DNA from: Morchella semilibera | Lineage: Eukaryota; Ascomycota; Pezizomycetes; Pezizales; Morchellaceae | Assembly: GCA_009192285.1 (NCBI GenBank) | Contig: WBVU01000009.1 | Location: forward strand, 1,426,001 to 1,490,000 | Reading direction: 5' to 3' | DNA: 64,000 nt | Part shown: positions 1 through 15,212 of the stretch, one piece after another | Position numbering within the stretch: the stretch's first letter is position 1 | Layout of the letters: each line of letters starts with the position of its first letter | Made by a program: the position numbers and the translations under genes | The notes under the pieces: generated by a model | What the model was told of the DNA's origin: nothing | Database searches by the model: none | Seen by the model: the letters and a program-made list of their open reading frames with translations, nothing else

Positions 1-2924
1 TTGATAAGAAACGTAAGGTACATATAACCACATAGCCCACTTCTCACGACTACGAGTACCTCCCCTCCCTCAGAGCTGACAAACAACACTCACCTCTCTG
101 CCTCTCTCGACAAACGACGGCGACGACGACTACATACTTACTTACTACTACATAGTACTACTACTACTACGACGACGGCAATAATCATAGTCATTGGTGG
201 ATCCGATATACATATGTCATCCCATCTGTTCGCAAACTCCCCAAACAAAATACTCATTTCTGTGGCAAGCAAGCAAGCAAGCGTGTAACGCCACACTGGG
301 AAAAACACGCAATCCGATACAAGGTGCCCCCGTCAATCAATCAAATGCTGATCTCGGAAATTACTTTAGCGGTGGTAAGAGCAATGCACCGCGCGGTGTG
401 TTACTATTTTTGATCGCCAGCTTCAATGAAACCCGGTAACATTTCTCTCGAGCAGAGCATATTTTTGTTGTGTGTGTTATGTGTTGTGTGTGCGTGTATG
501 GATGGATTGATGAGACGAACTTTTTTTTTTTTTCCTGGATAAAATAGGAAGAGAGAAAAAAAACGATTTATTTTGCACGCGCCAAACCGCGACCCTTCCT
601 CGTGGAACAATACCCACCTACCGCGCATCCTGACAGGTCTGAGCCTGCCTGCCTCCGTGAGTCTGCTCGTGCTACCTAACGTCAACATGGGTACTCATAA
701 TTACAATCCCCACCCCCCCCCCCATGGACGGCCATTCACCAATTGCAACGCGCGCAAAAAGGGAAAATAAAATAAAAATAAGGATAAAAATAAAAACCCC
801 CCTCAGGATAAAAAAAAAAACTCCAAAAAATAAAAACACGAGAAAAAATGGGAAGGCTGGGGAGAAAAGGAAAAAAAAAGGGGAGTTTTTTTTATATATA
901 TATATATATAATTTATTTTTTTCTTCCTCATGCGTCTGTCACCTCATGACATTAAGGGAAACCCTATCGCAATAAGCAAATTTAAGCAAGCAGGCACGCA
1001 TTGCCGGATCAATGCCGGATCTTCAACCCGACCTTACATGGGGGGGGGGGGATAGCAGCAGCAGAAGGTATCGACCGTAATTCCGCCTTGACAAACACAT
1101 CCCAAAACAAAAAGAAAAAAAGCACAAAAATACGCGCGGTTCAACGCGTCGTAATAATCCGGCGGGGAGGGGGCTGGGGGGCACTGATCATCTCGCGGCA
1201 CCGCCTCCTCCGGCTACCACAATTCCGCTAGTTAGGGAAGGGATTTGATATCAATCAGGTAGAGTAGACAAACTCGTAGAGAAGGCCTACCCTCATGATG
1301 ATGATACCTCTTGGAGCTTCACTCCCTCGCAACACGGCCCCAGTGCACAGAAGTACCAAGATCCCAGGTTCTTGCAAGGATTCTTGCTTCTACGTCTTCT
1401 GTTATCTTCCTCCCATGATGTCATACATATCTACCGCACGCCGTCCAATCCCACCCCTCCCAAATTGAGGGAGGCGGGGTATGATGGGTCCCCAGAAACC
1501 CTTTCCTCTTCTCGCTCTTCTCGGGGAACATTATATGCACGGAAGCATGCGGGCGCGGCTATGGTTGAGTCTAGTCACGCTCCCCCCCTCCCCCCCGAAC
1601 TAGAAACACACCAATTGCTTTTGTATCCAGCCCTGTTTACCTGATAGAGCTGTTGTGGTGTTGTTTATAATTAATGTCTCTGTTGTGTGGGTTTTCCGGG
1701 GGGAAGATTGTTTTTCTATGTAAATATTGTTCTGGGCGGGCGGGTTGGGCGTTTCCAACCCTGGTCCACTTTTTCGGCCCCTATGATCATTTCCAGCACT
1801 TAAGATTTACCGAGTGATGGGCTATGAACCAAAAACTCGAGTATGTGATCTAGCCCATGTCGCTACTTAGGCACGCTACTATAAAGGATGCTATGTAATT
1901 CAAATATATTTGCTACGAGATAAGGTTGAACCTAGTCTTGAGATCAATTCATACAATCTGTAAACCTTTGTATTCAGCGGAGCTTCCATGTCCAATGCTG
2001 TTATCAGCCAATCATTACAGTCATTATCGAGGCTAGAAACGCCAAGAGAAAAAATATGAAGATAAGATAGAAACACTGAGTGAGAAATAGACCAGTAAAA
2101 AGATATTGCAGATGGATACCATAAGGAAACGCGGGGACAACACATGTTATAGGGAAAATGCAGTATTTTGCCTTGCTGTGGATGAAGTGGGCCTCCCATA
2201 CAGAAACGTAGATCAAAAAAAACGAGATCAAACATATAGAAATGAGTTATGCTATACGTAGGAAGATAAAGAAAGATAGGGAGAGGGACTTGAAAAAAAA
2301 TAAGAAAACCATTCATTAAAAAATTAGCGCCACCAAGGACCCGGGGGAAAAAGTGACGTCTGATTTGTATCGGACTTCTTGACTTCTACAAATCCTCTAC
2401 TCCTTTCAACCTCAGGCGGATTTGTTGTTGTCATGGGGCTACTGTTAATAGTATTCGATGTGTCCATGAAAATCTCAGTTTGATCGTCTAGAGCCATGAG
2501 ACGAGGAATGCTTCCATCACCCGCGATCGTATTATCGAGGAAATGTTTTTGTGCCCAGTAATTCGGTGAAAAACCTATGTCTCGGATAAAACTTTGGTCA
2601 GCAAAGGGCTTATAAGGTTAACATTCTTTATGAGCAAGGTAAGGAGGTAAAGAGCAGGTAAGGAGTAGTGATGCTCGATAAAGAGCGTCCTATCTAGATA
2701 GCGTAGGCGTTTCACAGCTAGCTGTGACGTGGTCTAAAGCTAACCAGGGGCAGCAGGGAAAAATATATAGGGTCTGAATCAAGCTAGCGCAAATGCATGT
2801 ACCCCTCATTTCAAGCCGCTAATATGAAAAAATATATAGCTTAAAATGGCAAGGGGGTTCCTTACTTCCGTGAAGGAAGATATAGGGAACTACATGTAGA
2901 TAGGGTTATGGGAGATACTACTTG
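1..2924. other. Intergenic region, no gene supported
   Basis: I see no gene here. The left part has short trinucleotide repeats (CTA/ACG around 120-180) and CT-rich stretches that could be promoter or 5' UTR of a gene off the left edge. There are A-rich and G-rich runs around 530-560, 760-910 and 1040-1050, and a TA repeat at 892-910. ORFs in this stretch lack family features and long runs of ordinary codons. One TACATGTA palindrome lies at 2891-2898, just downstream of the helicase gene. Confidence 0.6.
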
Positions 2925-6507
<3,583 letters not shown>

Positions 6508-8279
6508 TTTCTTTTAGAAAGAAGCTTCTATCGATGGAGGGCGGAATTTGGTGATGTATTCTTTTTTTCTTTTTTCTTTTTTTTTCTAGAAGATATGTTT
6601 ATATCTCACTCGCTTACTCACTTGCTCCCCCTCCTCACTCTCTTATCTTTCCCATTCACTCTCGCGTTGAGGGAGAAGAGAAAATGAAACCAGAATGGGA
6701 GAAAAACGAGATGAGGGGAAGACCAAGGAAAAGAAATTAGGGCGGACGAGCAACAATAATAGCAGCGAATGAATGAAGCTTGCGTCCCCGTCGCCGTCTA
6801 TTTGTTGTCAGTAGACTAACGTTTTACAAAACCTTCAACGAACTTTTCCCGAGCAGTTGGCTACGAGTCCTTTGCGTGTGCGCGGGCAAGACACCAGAGT
6901 TCAAAACTAAAGCTCAAAACTGGTCTAGTCGTGCTAACCTAACGGGTTGACAGGAAAGGCCCGGTCAGCGCAAACCTGGATTATCAGTTATTGGCGAAAA
7001 TTATACAACACTCCATGGATCCAACCGGCGAGCGAGTAAGTGCGTCAAATCAATATCGATATCCCCGAGATTTAGTTTGTGGGGTATGGGAGCTTAAAAG
7101 CTTGTCTCCTGACTTCGACTGCCGGGTAAGCGAGCTTCTGGTATTTGCTCTTACACTCAGCGGATTGGGGCACCAAGATTATAGTCGCACAATGATCCAA
7201 GAGAAGAAGTTTATGCTTATACCCGCGCAATCACCTCACGAAGATTGAATTTTTGAATTGACAGGGAAATGGCCATGTTTACAATTTCAACGGGTAACAA
7301 TTTCGTCAAACTAAGATCTTGAGAATTAAACAATATCAAGGTGTATATATACGGACAACATATATGTAGTATCTACATATACTGAGTTTGAGAAGCTCTA
7401 GTCGCGCTCGAAAAGACTTGGCACCCCCGGCCAAACCATGAGGGGTCCTTTCCGCTTCAATAACGAGACCATACATGTAGCTATATAGTACAATATCTCT
7501 ATCTATCAATTACTACATGTATGTAAGTATGTGTATGAGCAATGGTGGGTACATACATGTATGTGTGTGTGATCTGCATGGGTATGAAGATATACATGTA
7601 CTCTATAGATCTACATGTACATACATTACATCAATTTGATTAACCGCATCGTGAAACTAAACGGTACCGCCCAACCTAGTGAATAAACCCATGGGCTTAA
7701 CGCAAAGTAATGGTAGGAAAGTAGGAAGATGGGGCCCTTTGGTTGGCGCCAGAAACTGCGGTAATAACACTCCCACTGGACCTGGTGGTGGCCCCTCTAC
7801 TATAGCACTCGCCAAACTCAATATATCGATTACTCTTTTGCGGATCGAATGAAGAAGCTATCGCATCTAGGATTAATTACATACAACGGGCAAAATCTAG
7901 GATTGGCTGCCCCATCGCCTGAATTTGCGCCACGAAAAAATATCTGCAATCTACATGTATAGAGTGACAAAGGAACATATGAGCTCAAAGTTGATTGAAT
8001 ACTTCTACTTACACGAACGAGATATCTAGACCCCCAAGAGTTTAACAAAACGACTAAAATGAGAGATAAGGTATACGCCAAATGAAACGAGAACAAGAGC
8101 AGCTACGGTAATGCAAACCAACCACGGCATAAACTCTCAGCAAAACAGATGAACCTTGCCTCCCTAAGCAAAAAAAAAAAAAAAAAAAAAAAAGGGAAAG
8201 AGATAAGTAAATTTTACCATAGAAAGTCTGTAGCCAAGTTACTTCTGCAAGGCGTCGAACTTCTTAGCGTATCGGCAAT
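6508..8279. other. Intergenic region between helicase 5' end and trehalase 3' end
   Basis: No gene seen. CT/TTC-rich sequence at 6560-6665 lies just upstream of the helicase start codon and is probably its promoter or 5' UTR. The 7340-7640 part is TA-rich and holds five TACATGTA palindromes (7472, 7514, 7554, 7593, 7612), with another at 7952. A long A-run lies at about 8170-8192, downstream of the trehalase stop. Confidence 0.6.
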
Positions 8280-11206
8280 TTATTTAGGAGGCGAACCAAA
8301 GAATAAGGGTTCCGCGGGACTCTCTTCGGGAGTGTCTGGAGGGCTAGCACCCCATTTGAGAAGCAAAAGTTCTCTCTCTGCGTCCGTGGCCGAAAAAAAA
8401 TCGTTTGGTGCGACACAAGCACCAAGGGCACGCTTCATATGAGAGTTTATGATTGTGAGACCAAGCTGATAGGATGCGTTAACCCATCCAAACCTACATA
8501 ATCACAATGTTAGCACTGTCGATAGATGCCACTTTGGAAAATGCATACCCCTCGCGAGCGACACCCCTAAAATCTAGGCCTTGGTTTCCATATTCTGCAT
8601 CAACACGATGCGGGTCGATTGGGCGTGTTACGTCATACTTTTCCACAACCACACCGTTGTAGTCTACGAAGGCTTTCGTAATCATGTAGAGCCAACGGTA
8701 GGCAAGACGTTCCGCATCTTCCTTGTAGCCATAACGTTCAAGACCAACCCAAGCAAGGATCTGCTGAGGAGCCCACCCGCTGCGGTATGCGTCAGTAGGC
8801 ATTCAAAAGTTTTTGGATGAAAGAATAGGGACATACTAAGGATAATCCCATTGCCGGTTGGGTCTGTCTAAGCCGATTCTCCCTCTACTCTTCTCTGTAC
8901 CACTTACTAAACCTCCGTGCTCCTCAAATAGCTTCATGGCTTTCTCCACCATTTTTGTAGCCTGCTTAGGAGAACTAACCCCTGCCCACATGGCCCAAAA
9001 TGTGGTGGCAGACTCATACTTGCTCTGCTTTTTAGTTACCGTATTATAGTCAAAGTACATGCCCTTTTCCTCATTCCACAGGTATCTATCGATGAGCATC
9101 TTGCGCCTCTTGGCCCTACGTTCCCAAGCACCAGATGTATGAACAGAGCCTGTTTGGAGATCCGGTTGTCCCTTGGCTGAGAACTCCTGCGGAATGACTA
9201 AACGACCACCGAAATAGGTTTCAATCACCTTGGCGATATCTGTTTCGTACTTATAAAGCAGAGAGTTAAGATCAATCGTTGCCAAGTCCGCGCAAACTCC
9301 CTCGAGGCGATAACTCGTATCGTGTCCAGATTCGCGAACGGCGCGGTCGTGGAGGAAGTATTCATCCAAAGCCGGCTCTTTGATAACACCATCATTATAG
9401 GCGACGATAAAGTCCTCGATTGACATTCCATGCTTCCTGGCATATGGTCCAAGATGAGAGTCAAAGTGGCTAGGTTCTGTCTCTGGAGGAACACCAAGAC
9501 CATCAGGGCGATACCTGCTTAATCCAGAAATTGGGTCTAGTCGAGGTTCAGAGACCCATACAGTAAAATACTCTTTTATAGCTGCAAGGATTGAGGTCTT
9601 GAGAAACTCGGTGGATCCTTCGAGATGTTGGATCTTTTTGAAGACCCGAAGTGTCATGTCCGTGAGAAACGGAGGTTGTGAGCGCGAAAGGTAATATGAT
9701 CTATTTGCGTTTAAAATTTTACCATAATGCTCAATTTCGAAGCAAAAGTTGACGACCATAGCTTTAGCAAGATCGGTGCGGTCGTCTATAAGAAGCCCTA
9801 AGGCGATCATGTAACTATCCCAGCCTGTTTGGAAACAATTAGGAATCAGACCTTTGAAAGGTAATGGTGTTAGGGTAAATTACCGTAAAGTTCATTGAAT
9901 CTACCTCCAGGGACCACAAATGGCCAACCTCTCATTTGTTCTTTACCATCATCATCGACATACTTCTCCATAGCCAGTGCTAGTAGTCCTGGCTTATCAT
10001 TGATACCTAAAGGAAATATGTCAGGATTCGTAACTTCTAAAGCTCAATATCCGCTGGAAGATACTTACTCTTTGTATATGCTGCCGTAATCTCCTCCGGT
10101 AGCTCTACAACATCAAGATTTAATTCGGGTTGCTCCTGAGCTATTCTTTGATAGTACTTCAGTTGGTCTGGAGCTCCTCTAGGAACGTAAATTCTTGGCC
10201 TAGGATCTTTCATCCTTTCGGCTTTTGGGTCTTTAGCAACGACATCAATAACACTTGCATCAATTCTCCGAGTCAGACCATCCCAGAAGCTGTGCTTTAT
10301 GAGTCGACGGAGGCGTGCAACTGGATTTTCGTTTAAGCGGGCTTCATCAAGTACAATATGTTTACGTCCGTAGTCAATCGCCAATGTGAGCTCTTGCAGG
10401 AGATTTGATAGCATGTAAGTTCCACGGACTTGGCTATGATTATAGCCGTTGGAGTTTGCGGTTCCTAGTGAGAGAACCTGATTTCATTAGATATAACTAT
10501 GAGGCCGTGGGAAAGAAGTGCCTTACCTTGGGTCCACCATCCTCAATTGTGATCTGGAAGTTACCGTCCGTGTCTTCAGATGCGAGTAGGCTCCTGTAAG
10601 TAGATTCAACATTAATCAAGAATTTTCTCGGGTTGTGTGCGTTGTAATCATCTAGTTAACAATTTGCATCAGTTAGCTTAGAACCATGATAGTCGGCCAC
10701 CGTGGTAGTTTGCTTAGGTGGGCTGAAAAGTACGAAATCAAGGTATATGGCTTACCTGCGGAAGATCTCCGGACTGGCTTCGACAGTGGCAGTGCTAGGC
10801 CTCCAGATGTAGGTGCCAAAGTATGCTTGTCATAAGTCTGATTCTGAAAGTCAGTTACTGCTTAAACACGGCAAATCGAGTTGTAGACGTCCAGGGGATG
10901 AAAAAGATCAAGCTACGCAACTACTTGTAGAAACCTCAATCAGGATACCTCTAAGCTAGATGGGATCTAGGTGAGGGAACTACGAGCTTCCAGAAAAATT
11001 CTTTTTCTTGTTCAAAACCCCAAGGGTTGATGAAATGGACAAAAGGAAGCATTTAAACCTACAGCAGACAAAGTTCTTGGTCTCCCCCCTATTGGGTTGA
11101 GGTTCTGCTCCCCGTAATAGATGTGAGGGGCTGAGAAGGGATCATGATTATCATCGTGATGCCTAGGCCAATCTTTCCCGGTGCTGCTGCCAGATACAGT
11201 CGACAT
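8280..11206 (-). CDS. treB: Neutral (cytosolic, Ca-binding) trehalase
   Basis: Hydrolyses trehalose to two glucose in the cytosol (GH37). Eight exons in transcript order: 11206-11063, 10843-10756, 10651-10527, 10477-10069, 10006-9884, 9824-8837, 8779-8549, 8493-8280, giving about 773 residues (yeast Nth1 is 751). The N-terminus has a basic RRSS site (73-76) of protein kinase A type, then the calcium-binding loop [12 protein letters not shown] (104-115), which separates neutral from acid trehalases. Both trehalase signatures are present: [14 protein letters not shown] (288-301) and QWDYPYGWAP (621-630). There is no signal peptide. In fungi these enzymes are activated by PKA phosphorylation with 14-3-3 binding and by calcium; here that is inferred from the conserved sites. 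Two introns split conserved motifs and rejoin in frame, which supports the model. Confidence 0.96.
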
Positions 11207-11382
11207 GCTGGGTAGTGGTTTCTGCGTTTTGAGAAGGTGTATGCTTCGGATTCTTTAAACACTATAGCTATAGTAGTTATTGGGATGGAGAATTAACTGG
11301 GTAGATTTAGAAGATGGTGGAGTATTTTAGAGATTGGGTTGTGGGAAGATAAGGTTCACGACTTAGTGGTGAGGTGAGAAGG

Positions 11383-11394
11383 AGGGGAGAGGGG
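11383..11394. promoter_or_regulatory. Two STRE-like AGGGG motifs upstream of trehalase
   Basis: AGGGG occurs twice (11383-11387 and 11390-11394), about 180 bases upstream of the trehalase start codon. In yeast, NTH1 and other stress genes respond to Msn2/4 through this pentamer. The motif is short and lies in a purine-rich stretch, so this is only suggestive. Confidence 0.25.
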
Positions 11395-14206
11395 AAGAAT
11401 TAATGTACGAGAAAACTGTTCTCTTGCTCGTCAGTTTATCTGATTCGATGCCTGTCCCCTCTGTTCTGCTGTTACGAAGGGACAAAGGCAGGTGTGATTT
11501 GGACTCGGGAGGGATGGAGGGAGCTAAGAAACCCGGCACAGCTATGACGAAGGGCCAAAACAGGGATGGCTGCAGACCCGCAATGCAACCTGCGCAACGC
11601 ACCCACCACCGTCTGCATGATATGAAAAAATGAAAAATAAAATGCATGAAAAAAATAAAAAGCTTCACTCCGGAAGAACCGATGTCATGCATGTCACGAT
11701 AAGGTTTCTAGACGTTACAAGAACCGACTATCATGATGGAGGTACCTGAAAGCTAACGAGGAATGATGGTATGGCCCAGCCTACACCTCCTCTCAGTACA
11801 CATGCAACGATATTTCCCAAAGCGCGTGTCAATGACCGACAAGACCCCGAAAGTTTCGTTACACAAACCCCTGTCTTGAATCTGGGAAACGGGTAATTTT
11901 CCGACTTAAAGAAAGTTTGATACGGCGCATTCCACCCCACATTTTGGAGCCGCAACATCATCGGCATCCCACGCAAGGTTTGTTTCATCCTCTCCCCACG
12001 CGATATGTACCTATGTGTACCTTACTCAATTAAACAGCCCTTTGTTTCTGTGGATTCTCCTTCCGCCCCATCTTTACCAAATTAAGACCAGCGTCTGAGC
12101 ACTCACGAATCATGTACTACTCCCATTTATATATAGCCCTTCCGACGCCCTCAACCCCTAAATTGATCGCCCCCACGATGTCTTGCAGTTGAGAATCTGG
12201 AGAGTTTAACATATTGTGGGGAATTTTTGAAATCCCTGCCTTCAGCTTGAGTATGGCCTGATCAAACCCCTGAGAATGTTTATCTTGTCATGTATTTTTC
12301 TTATCCCCAAAGCTACACATATGCGCGTTACCCAATGATTTCACTCATAATGACTGGGGGGATTGTATCGTGAGAGGAGTTTCAAAGAATTCGACTAATA
12401 GTCACGTGTTTGTAGCTTTTAGACCAAAAAAAAGACCCAAGGGGTACATCGAACCCGGCGAAACACCGTTTTTGGACCCATTGAGCGATTCCCCGTCTAT
12501 CTAGTCAAGACCCGCGTACTTTTGTGGTCACCTGGTGCTGATGTCCTTGGGGCATATTTGGGCCGGAGTGAATTAAGGGCAGGAATATATACCTTCTACG
12601 CAACACTAGCAATACTTGATACTAAATTATTAGAGGTAGGTACATAAGGCATAGGATTTAGATCCCCGACTCGGCCAATAGGACTCCTTCCAGACAATAA
12701 TTTTACCTCATGATGTAAGCTACCCGTCAAGAAAGAAATTCGCTTAAATCTTATAAATAATAAATGCAAGGTAAAAAAGAAAAGAAAAGAAAAACGCGCA
12801 TGGGGGCGTTACCCCGCAGCGATGTCGGTCTGTTGCTTGAGTTACTCCATGTGTCATTTCAGCAACACAAGCAATAACAAAACCCACATTGACACTGGTC
12901 ACGATGGTTATCGGCCTGCCAAACCCCACATATATCCCTGCTCTTATGTGTGGGAGGTAGGGACGAAAAATAAAAATATATACCATCAATGATCGAAGCA
13001 CTCTTCTCAGCTCAGAACTATTGAAGCATCGGTTGCACTTTGTATGTACAAGTCGCAAGAAAGGTTTCTTGCTTCCCCGATATATATATACTCCACCTAT
13101 CAAAGTCATCACAAATCAGCTTGAAAGTATATTCTAGCCTAGTCCAGTTCAACATTTCATCCATCCCTTACCGTCAAGTGTCCTTATTCTGGTAACACAG
13201 CTAACTGCTCTACGAGCACAAATGCAGGTGAGTCTATCAATTCTATTTTCTAACTAGGGATAAATAATAAAGGATCGGATGGTTTGGGAATCACTGGCCG
13301 AAGTTTAAAACCTACGCCTCGTTTCAAATACCTAAGGCTTTCACTACAACACAGAGAGTTAAAATAAAACTATTCTCTAAAAAATATGTGTTACTGTTGA
13401 GGAGTAGGCCAGTTTATGGATTTATTGTCGCCAAGAACATCCCACTTGAGGTGCGGGGATTAGATGCTGGGCCCGTACCTACTTAATATTTATAGTTCGA
13501 CTTAAGATGCCATACGACAGAACCATATTGCCCTGAACTTTGTTAGCTCTACCGCAGAATCTCAGGAATAATGAACCAAACTGGACCTCAAATTCTTGTT
13601 GAGCCTCAATCCGACAGAGCCAAACCGTAGCTCTTAGTCGTCTTGACCAATAGGTTAGTGGTATTCCAGCCCATTCCGCCTGAGATTCTGCGGTAGGCTT
13701 ATCAATATCAACAAAGTGTAAATTTGTTTTGTGCTGATGTATCACCAGGTTCAGTTCTCAACGCACGACCTTCCTTTGTACGAAACTTCCATCTATCACT
13801 CCTTCCTTCCCTTCTTAATTTTATGTGAATACATCAAGCAAGCCTACTGCTAGCTTTAGTGTTTGGTCTTGTAAGTAAATACATGTATTAATGGCCATCT
13901 AAACCTAAACACAGCAAATAATAAATGGCAGGTAATTTTAAGAACTCTTGCTCGCTTACCATTACACTAAAGTATACTATACTCAGCACTAGCACTATAC
14001 ATATAAACGATTACCAACGAAAGAGAAAACATTCTGTCCGTACATAAAAATATTTGTATCAAGAGAACTTGCGAGAGTACGAGTGATAGCCTATGAAATT
14101 ACTACAAGCCAGGTCTATGCTGACTTACTGTGACGTTGATATCTCGGTGAGCGCTCGAGCATGTATACGTAGGTATCTACTCTAGTACAATAGAGTATAT
14201 ACATTA

Positions 14207-14329
14207 TTAGTCTCGTTCCCAGACCCAATCGGTATTTCTTTATATTGTGGTGTGCTCAACACTGGAACTAATATACATAAAATACTACATCTCCAACCAC
14301 ACCAAAATAGGGGATGGGCACGAGACTAA
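14207..14329. mobile_element. Palindromic TA-flanked element (MITE-like), 123 bp
   Basis: The ends are inverted copies of TTAGTCTCG, with similarity continuing inward to about 20 bases (TTAGTCTCGTKCCCA) and a degenerate inner match (TTKTGGTGTG on each arm). TA flanks both ends (14205-14206 and 14330-14331), consistent with a TA target duplication. No coding capacity. The structure is visible; the transposon origin is inferred. Confidence 0.55.
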
Positions 14330-14824
14330 TACATTATGTACTAATATTTCAATCCTGTACGCCGACCGTACCGTGACGCCAATCAATTAAGCAAGGATTT
14401 CTCATGCCAAGATGATCGGCGTCAGGGAAACTGATACCGGCCCCATGTAGTCGGATGTAATTGTCTGATTGAGCGCCCCAGGCCGGACCCTAGGTACTGT
14501 GTTCTGAGGTTCCAAAGCCTTTTTCGAATTGTATAAAGTAAATAATCGAATATCTCCAATGCATGGGATCGAGATTCTGGTTTTTCATTTTATTCCTGTC
14601 CCGCGGGAAATTCGAAAGCCATAGAGCTAGAGGTACTTTCGTGGCGACGAGAGATTTTCATCGCCACTGCAGTTTACTACCTACTCGGGTGTAGCATTTA
14701 GAACCCAAAAATGCATTTGTATGGGAAAGCGGCGCCACTCCATACAAATAATTCCTGTTTTGTCAGTTCCGGGGACTTTCCCCTACCCCCGTAGTACTCA
14801 TGTACTACGGGTGTAAGGGTAAGT

Positions 14825-14870
14825 CTGGCGACACTGGGCCCATAGTTGCAACAGTTCCTACTGTCGCCAG
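14825..14870. repeat. Short inverted repeat (hairpin)
   Basis: CTGGCGACA at 14825-14833 is matched by TGTCGCCAG at 14862-14870, enclosing an internal GTTGCAAC palindrome. It lies just left of the 89-bp palindromic element, and a second GGCGA/TCGCC hairpin lies near 14643-14668. Confidence 0.6.
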
Positions 14871-14911
14871 GTTTCGACTATGTAGCTTACATGTACATGT
14901 ACCTACATGTA

Positions 14912-15000
14912 CTTGCTGAAAAATAAAGTATGGTCTCCAAGGTGAGTCAGAAAGCAACCGGGGATGTTCGGGTTGAGGCCATACTTTTTTTTCCAGCAAG
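14912..15000. mobile_element. 89-bp palindromic MITE, copy 1
   Basis: Terminal inverted repeats of about 27 bp starting CTTGCTGRAAAATAAAGTAT, flanked by TA on both sides (14910-14911, 15001-15002). A nearly identical 89-bp copy lies at 51119-51207 with its own TA flanks and unrelated surroundings, which shows that the unit moves as a block. No ORF. It sits directly against a TACATGTA palindrome and about 210 bases upstream of the Spc98 start. Confidence 0.85.
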
Positions 15001-15212
15001 TATTAGAAAGGAAGCCTAATAAGAACTGTCGGGGATGTGTCACCAAATATCACTCGACCATTGTGGTTTATTCGTGCCTTTAAGATGTCATTGTCTATAA
15101 TAGAAACCCTAACCCATGAAAGACTTGGCGCATCCCACTTCACGCGTGTAATGGATAAACACGAGATCCAAGAACTTCATCACCCGCGCCGTCAAACAGA
15201 CTCACATATTCA

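Larger units (their letters stand above)
11207..15212. other. Long intergenic region with palindromic elements
   Basis: About 4 kb with no supported gene. The first 300 bases are the trehalase promoter. At 13081-13230 there is a TATA-like repeat, a pyrimidine-rich leader and an ATG followed at once by a GTGAGT donor, but I could not extend it into a protein. From 13.9 to 15.0 kb the sequence is rich in inverted repeats (14207-14329, 14825-14870, 14912-15000) and TACATGTA copies (13880, 14888, 14894, 14904). Confidence 0.6.

Noticed and set aside
1900-2316. Minus-strand ORF of 138 codons
   Set aside because: Phe/Tyr/Ile-rich translation of AT-rich sequence, no family feature, starts and ends without gene signals.
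13479-13745. Minus-strand ORF of 88 codons with an ordinary-looking composition
   Set aside because: No ATG start, no neighbouring exon, no recognised motif; could be a decayed transposon piece but nothing supports it.
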